A stretch of 64,000 bases of DNA from Apiotrichum sp. Y4204. Lineage: Eukaryota > Basidiomycota > Tremellomycetes > Trichosporonales > Trichosporonaceae. The stretch spans positions 620,001 through 684,000 of the forward strand of contig JAMYHL010000001.1 in the NCBI GenBank assembly GCA_025531455.1, in the 5' to 3' direction. Below, piece after piece: positions 58,692 through 64,000 of the stretch. Position 1 is the stretch's first letter, and every line of letters starts with the position of its first letter. The notes beneath the pieces were generated by a model. It saw only the letters and a list, made by a program, of their open reading frames with translations, did not search any database and was not told where the DNA came from. The position numbers and the translations under genes were made by a program.

Positions 58692-61600
58692 CTACGCCGC
58701 AGCACCTGCTCCGCCATCGAGACCAAGCCGCGCGCGGTCATCGAGCGCTATCCACCGCCCCTCGATGTACTTTGCCCGGATGTACTCGCCAATGTCCCTG
58801 TCGGGTAAGCATGACACAATGCGAGGAATGTGGCAGTGAGGAATGCGGTTGGGAGATGGACTAAAGGGCGGAAAGTGGCACAGGATAGCGTACGAGCCGC
58901 ATCCAGCCCTCAAATCCGACAAGACCAAAATGATATATCAGGCCCCGTCGACCCATCAATGTCGCCCGCCACAAACCGACATCTCTCTGACGGCCCTACA
59001 CACTCACTCATCAGTCGGCACGAGCTCTGCCGGCTTCTCGCGCTCCCAGAGCGCGTTGCCGCGCTCGTTGCCCCAGTTGACTGCAAGCGCGACCTGCTCG
59101 ACGCTCCAGTTGTCGAGGTCAACGCTGCGCGGCTTGGAGATGTGCGTCCCGAGCCCGCGGTGCTGCCATCAGCTGTGCACTAAGCCTCCACTTACGAGAC
59201 CGCAGCAGCGGATACAGAGAAACATGACCATCGGGACATCACGCAGGCCTGGAGTCAGCGGATGCACCCTCTGCGCTAGCGCGCAGCACTCACTCAAGGT
59301 GGCCCATCGGCTGGCCTTGGTCCGCCGGCCGCAGTCCGCACAGCGCGCGTTGGCCCCCGTGTCCGCAACGCGGCGGAGCATCGCCATGTCGTACTTTGGA
59401 GCTGTTGGCGGCTCTTCCTCCTCAAGCACCTGGCTGTAGTCAAAGGTATGCCCGAGGGAGCTGAGCGGACGACGTGGCTCGGTTGATGGAGGGCGGCGGA
59501 GCTCGGTCGAAAGCGGCCGGCGTGGCTCGGTAGATATCGGGCGGCGGGGTTCGGTGGATGGCGGGCGGCGCTCCTCCAGGCTCTGGCGGCGCAGCCCGAG
59601 GCCCGTCATCTCAAACACGCGTTTCTCGAGATCAGAGTCTGTGTCGTCTACAAACGACGAGCGGCCGCCGGAACTGATTGACGCGGGGTGGGAGGGCATG
59701 CGCCCGCCCTGTGCCAGGAACGCGGGACGGGCCTCGATCGATCCGAGGGGCGCTTTGGTCGTGGGTAAGAAATCGGCCGTCGCCATGATTCGGTCCTTGA
59801 AGCTCGACCTGCGCGCATGTCGCGACTCGCGCGGCGGCGCGGGCAACGAGTGCCGCGACGAGGACATCACTGGCGTTGAGCTCTGTTTCGGAGACGGGAA
59901 GGGGATGCGGCGCTCACTCCTGTCGGATCCGCGCTTGGATTTCGGCTCAGACACCATCGACTCTTGCATAGCTTTGAAATCGGCAGAGCGCATTGTGGAT
60001 GTGCCGTTGATGCACGACTCGATGGCGTTGCAGATTGCGTACACCCATGTCTTGGTCTCGGCTTCACTCGAGGCCTGGTATAACCTCCTGCCCTGGGACG
60101 GCGTGACGACCTCGAACACGAACCGCCTGTCAGTGCCGCGGCCTTCCCGCACGCTCGCAAACTTGAGGTCGATGACAGTTGCATTCGACTCTCCGCGGTT
60201 CCCGTCGCGGTACTCGTAAATCTTGGAGCCGGAGAGCACGACATAAAAGTCTGCTGTCAGAAACGCACCACCAGTCACTCACGCTCCCAGCGGCCCTTGG
60301 TGCCACCCTTGTTGAGGTCCTCCCACACGCCAGTGCCCCAGAGGACGCCCTCCTTCTTGCGCCCGATCTGTTCTCGCTGCTCATCCTCGTCCCCCTCGCC
60401 ATTTAGCCCGCCCACACCGCCAACTGACACGCCATTCAGCTTGGCTGTCGTCTCTGCCAGTGCGGTCGTGCGTTCCTTTGCCTTTGACTGCGTCGGCCCG
60501 TCGACGGGATTAAATGGGGATCGGTATTCGCCCCCCTCGCCCATCTGAAGCGAGCTGCGATGCCTGTTAGCGCTCTTGGAAGCACGGGGGGCGGGGCCAC
60601 TGGAGAATCCCCGTGCAGATGTCGGTGTGTGGGGCGCAAGCGACCCAGGTCTCGAGTTCAAAAACGACGACGATCGCGCCGCGTCGAGGCTCCGACGACT
60701 CGACACGCGGTCAGAGGGTATCGGTGCAGTGAGGCTCGCAGAGGAGACCGGGGGCGCACGCTCAGCAAGGGAGGGGAGCGTGTTGGCAGAGGAACTCGAG
60801 GAGGACGACGAGGAGAAGAGACCGCGAATCTTGCCACCGACTGAGCTCTGGATCTTGTGCATCTTGCGTGGCTTGTCGCGCTGGGAGTACGGTGTCGCCG
60901 ACTCAACCTGGGTAAGCGGCAGATGCAGGCGACTCGCCTCGGGCACACGCTCCCCCAGCTGGCGAGCGTTATCCTCCAGCACAGTCGTTTGGCGGTCCCT
61001 CTCCGCCCAGCCGATGAGGAGGTCGCCACGGACCTGGACGAGGTGGCCGAGGGACATGGACAGGGTGCGGGTGACGGCCTCGACAGACGAGCGGGCCGAC
61101 ACGTCGTCGCGGGAGAGGAGGCGCACCGGGGTCTCCATCTGTGCGAGTTGGCGTCCGCGCGCCGTTGGGGTCTCGACGCCCTCCTTTGGCGAGGGGCGCC
61201 CAAAGTCTTCGGTCGAGAGGATCGGGTGTGTGTCCGCGCGTTTGCCGGGTACGTGTGATATCTGCGCCCCGACCCAGCCGTACAGGCCGACCAGGAGATC
61301 CAGACAGCCGACAGAACTAGGCGGCACAGCATACAGGAGCGTCGAGTGGTGGTTGTAGCGCACCAGCTCCCATTGTGCGGTGCGTGTCGCCTGTGCGAGG
61401 TCGGCGGCCGAGTCGTGCGTCGGCGCACTTCCCGTCGTCGGCGTCAAGTACGTGGCCGTACTCTGGTAGTACTGCTTTGCGACGTTCTGGAGTCAGTTGG
61501 CGCCCTGGTGATCCCAACTCGGTGGTCCAGACCACAGCCGCAGCTCCCGGTTCGGCTCACCTCGAACTTTGCCTGGGCGCCATGGCCGGCCAGACCCTGG

Positions 61601-62394
61601 CGCTTTATCTCGCCCTTGATGGCCTCGAGGGGATGTATGACCATGACCTCGAGGTCTTCCCTATCCCTCCTGCGGCGCTCTGACGCAACCTTGCGGATCC
61701 CCCCGCCGGCGTCCCACACATGGCCGGTGACGCCGTACCCGCCCTCGAGCCAGCGTCCGAGCTCGCCGAGCGCGACCATAAGCTCGTCCTCGGCGGTCTC
61801 AAGCTGTTCAAGGAGCGCGAGCACCGCAGAAGACTGCGCGACCACCGTCTTCGCCAAACGCTTGAGCGTGCCCGCCGAGTGCTCGAGCGCGGCAAATGTC
61901 GACCGGCATAAAATACTATCTGGCATCGGATCGGTCGGGATGGGTGCGTGCGGCGGCGGCGCGGACGACGCGGATGGCGGATACTCCTCTATGCCCTGCC
62001 ACGGCGGCGCAGCCGAGCGGGGTATCGAGCTGTCGTGGCGGCGCGACGAGGTGGATGCCGAGGAGACGAGAGATGGGGTGTAGTGGCGTTCGGGGGGTGC
62101 AAGGCCGGCCGGGGTGGTAGATGGCGCGGCGCTCGCGGCCGACGGCGGGCGGGGATGGTCCGGCATCGATATCGGTATCGATGCGGATGGTGTACTCGCG
62201 TTCATGTTTGTGTGGGTATTTATACTTGTGTTTGTATTTGTGTTTGTTTGTGCACTCGTCCCCGTTCCCGCTCCCGCAGTCACGCTCCAGAACGGCTCGT
62301 CGGTCTCGTCGCTGAGGGTGGCGAACGACTGGACGGGGGACGGGAGGCGCGCGGCGCCTCCTCGCGGTGACCGGCCGGAGCTGCCGGATAACAT
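58692..62394 (-). CDS. BAR-PH-ArfGAP protein (ACAP/ASAP-type)
   Basis: Complement join of 61561-62394, 60283-61486, 59294-60250, 59196-59248, 59008-59162 and 58692-58797; 3309 nt, 1102 aa. After a disordered start comes a BAR-like helical segment (about 145-420: CRSTFAALEHSAGTLKRLAK, HPLEAIKGEIKRQGL, YNHHSTLLYAVPPS). A PH domain is split by a Gly/Ser loop (GVLWGTGVWEDLNKGG to HFYVVLSGSKIYEYRDG, then WVYAICNAIES). An Arf-GAP zinc finger (CADC, CIRC, then GLHRGLGTHISKPRS with the finger Arg) follows, and a short tail. Such proteins stimulate Arf GTP hydrolysis at curved membranes. A PPSTEPRRP-type repeat occurs before the finger. The Cys-pair spacing is 23 residues instead of the usual 16. One intron is only 32 nt (60251-60282). 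Confidence 0.82.
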
Positions 62395-62858
62395 TGTGGG
62401 TGTGCGTGGGAGGGGGAGGGGGGAGTGAGCGGGTGGGGGAGTGGTGTTGACGAGGGGTGATGTGGTCGTGAGCTCGAGCACCAAGTACAGCAATAAACAG
62501 GACACACACACACTCTGTGTCTGTCACGGTGGCCAAGGCGCGCAAGGCGACAACAAACGGACAACGGAGGCCCGGTTAAACTGGCTGAATACCCACGTGG
62601 TCATTTGCCTCCGAAGGTCGGATGGGTCGGAGGCTGACAGCGGCTGACTGCGTCATGGCACGTGAATAAATGAGGGGATCCAAAAAAGGGATTATGAACA
62701 TTGCACGGAATTCTCCAGTGTGCTCCAGAGAGTGCTCCTCGTCGTCGGCGTCGTCGAGCAAACCGAGAGATCAGAAGAGCTCCACCATCTATAAAGATAC
62801 AAGGCTACAACGCTACAACGCACAACACAACCCTACTACCACACCGCACATACCCACC
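62395..62858. promoter_or_regulatory. Divergent promoter of the BAR-PH-ArfGAP gene and PBDC1
   Basis: 464 bp between start codons. CAACGCTACAACGCACAACACAAC-like CA-rich leader sequence precedes the PBDC1 ATG, which has a strong CCACCATGG context. No further site was recognised. Confidence 0.45.
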
Positions 62859-63579
62859 ATGGCAGCAGTGACCAACATCAACGAGTTCGACCCCGAGACG
62901 GCGGGCAACAACGAGGAGATTGAGATGCAATTGTGAGTCGCCAACGGCCGTGGTAACGCAGGACGGAATGATATGGATGAGAGCTGACATTGTAGTGGTG
63001 AGTGCGCGTCTCGTAACGGCTACGACGCCGAGGCTCGAGCTCGGGATCGGAATTCGAACTCCTCTCGACTGGAGCCAGAGCTGCTAGAGCGCCAGATCGC
63101 CAAGCCCGCCGTTAGCCCGGACATCACTGACCCCCAGCCGTCAAGACGGTGGAGCACCTCGAGGCGTACGAGAAGCTCATCACCTCGATCCCCCCGCGCA
63201 AGATCCGTCTCACCCCGTGAGCACCCTCGACTCTCCTATTCCTAACATCAGGATCGACGACGACATCTACGAGGACCTGATGACGCATTTCCCAGAGTAC
63301 AAGTTTGAGGAGCCGCTGCGCCTCCTCGACGAGGAGAGCATGAAGTCTCCCGAGGGCAAGAACCGGTGGCGCAAGTTTATCATGGGCTACGAAAAGAGCC
63401 TTGCCGACTACAACTTTGGCACGCTCATCCGCCGCGACGCGCACCTCCCTTACTCGGAGGACAATACGATTCTCGTCACGCGCGCGCAGTTTGTCGCGCT
63501 CGAGGTAGCGCGCAACCGGACCGGCATCAACGACTACATCTACGAGCAGGCGCAGAAGGCCAAGGCGGGCAAGGCCTAG
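62859..63579 (+). CDS. PBDC1: PBDC1/YPL225W-like ribosome-associated eEF1A chaperone
   Basis: Join of 62859-62932, 62996-62997, 63138-63216 and 63252-63579; 483 nt, 160 aa, the usual family size. The protein reads EEIEMQ-F-AVKTVEHLEAYEKLI across the junctions, then TPIDDDIYEDLMTHFPEY, NRWRKFIMGYEKSLADYNFG, TLIRRDAHLPYSEDNTI and QFVALEVARNRTGINDYIYE. These are the motifs of yeast YPL225W and human PBDC1, dedicated chaperones for newly made eEF1A. Keeping the conserved Phe-Ala and the frame needs a 2-nt exon (TG) between CTGACATTGTAG and GTGAGTGCG. The next-best path adds four residues at an otherwise gap-free site. The other introns are 63, 140 and 35 nt. Confidence 0.85.
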
Positions 63580-63953
63580 ATGGAGTGTAGCAGTAAAAGG
63601 ACTTGGGCGGTCTAGCGCGCTCCGAGCCGCAAACGCTTGAAACGCTTGAGATCAAACGCAGAGTCGCACCCTACAAACGAGCATGGAGCATGGACGCGGC
63701 CGCGCCGCAGTGTATAATGCATGTGTGCATCTAGAGAGCAGGGATCCGTCGGGATAGCCTTCAAAGACTGTCTCCAGGCTTTGTAGCCTCTTTAATTGGA
63801 ATGTTCTCCTTCGATACTGACAACTGATCTGATCGCGGCCCTCTGACACCTCACTCCACTACATCAGCGCTGGTCACCCAATCGCCCAGAAGCACTCTGC
63901 ACTCTGACTCGGCTTTATCACAATGGTACTGCATACAGAAAATCCTACAAGTA
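63580..63953. other. Convergent intergenic region
   Basis: 374 bp of 3' flanks of PBDC1 and of the minus-strand gene at the window edge; nothing else seen. Confidence 0.45.
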
Positions 63954-64000
63954 CTACTCGTCGAGCTCTACATACTCCTCGTCGTCGTCTTCGCCCTCGG
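63954..64000 (-). CDS. C-terminal end of an acidic protein (partial)
   Basis: Reading the minus strand from the window edge gives EGEDDDEEYVELDE followed by TAG (63954-63956). An acidic C-terminal tail with GC3-biased codons looks coding, but 15 codons are too few to name a family. Confidence 0.4.
   Translation of the reverse strand, partial: EGEDDDEEYVELDE

Overview
The window is nuclear DNA of a basidiomycete, most likely a tremellomycetous yeast of the Trichosporonales/Cryptococcus side. This rests on three things: GC-rich genes, many introns per gene, and the best-remembered relatives of the products. I rebuilt 20 complete protein genes by joining reading frames at GT...AG junctions and checking that the summed exon lengths divide by three and that family motifs continue across each junction. 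Two further genes are cut by the window edges. I see no viral, transposon, plasmid, CRISPR or secondary-metabolite locus.

Layout: a partial Ser/Pro-rich gene (2-988, +); MFAP1-like spliceosome protein (1359-3291, -); TMA16 (3584-4437, -); mitochondrial PPR protein (4662-7108, +); MIM2-like outer-membrane protein (7384-7879, -); Mediator subunit MED12 (8549-14144, +); Rad5/HLTF-type HIRAN-SNF2-RING ATPase (14713-19868, +); DENN-domain protein (20351-25084, -); a 4 kb gene-free stretch; a Caj1/Djp1-type J protein (29109-31469, -); SMG6-like PIN endonuclease (33126-36743, +); two secreted Kre9/KNH-like cell-surface proteins (37587-38919 and 41540-42299, +); a tandem 3-hydroxyisobutyrate-dehydrogenase-like protein (42529-44399, -); SOM1 (45215-45830, +); FAHD1 (45964-46896, -); DEAD-box helicase DBP7 (47286-50096, -); TORC2 subunit SIN1/AVO1 (50507-53165, +); thymidylate synthase (53258-54368, -); CDC6 (54822-57446, -); BAR-PH-ArfGAP protein (58692-62394, -); PBDC1/YPL225W-like eEF1A chaperone (62859-63579, +); and the C-terminal end of an acidic protein (63954-64000, -).

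Functionally this is a housekeeping region: transcription and mRNA surveillance, ribosome and translation factors, mitochondrial biogenesis, DNA replication, membrane traffic and cell wall. The clearest joint logic is at 53-58 kb, where thymidylate synthase and CDC6 lie head-to-tail and both upstream regions carry ACGCGT (MluI cell-cycle box) elements.

The most unusual feature is splicing. Of the 78 introns in my models, 35 are 40 nt or shorter, with a minimum of 32. Many carry a CTRAC branch-site-like motif only a few bases before the 3' AG. The PBDC1 gene appears to require a 2-nt exon. All gene models are by eye, without RNA data or database searches.
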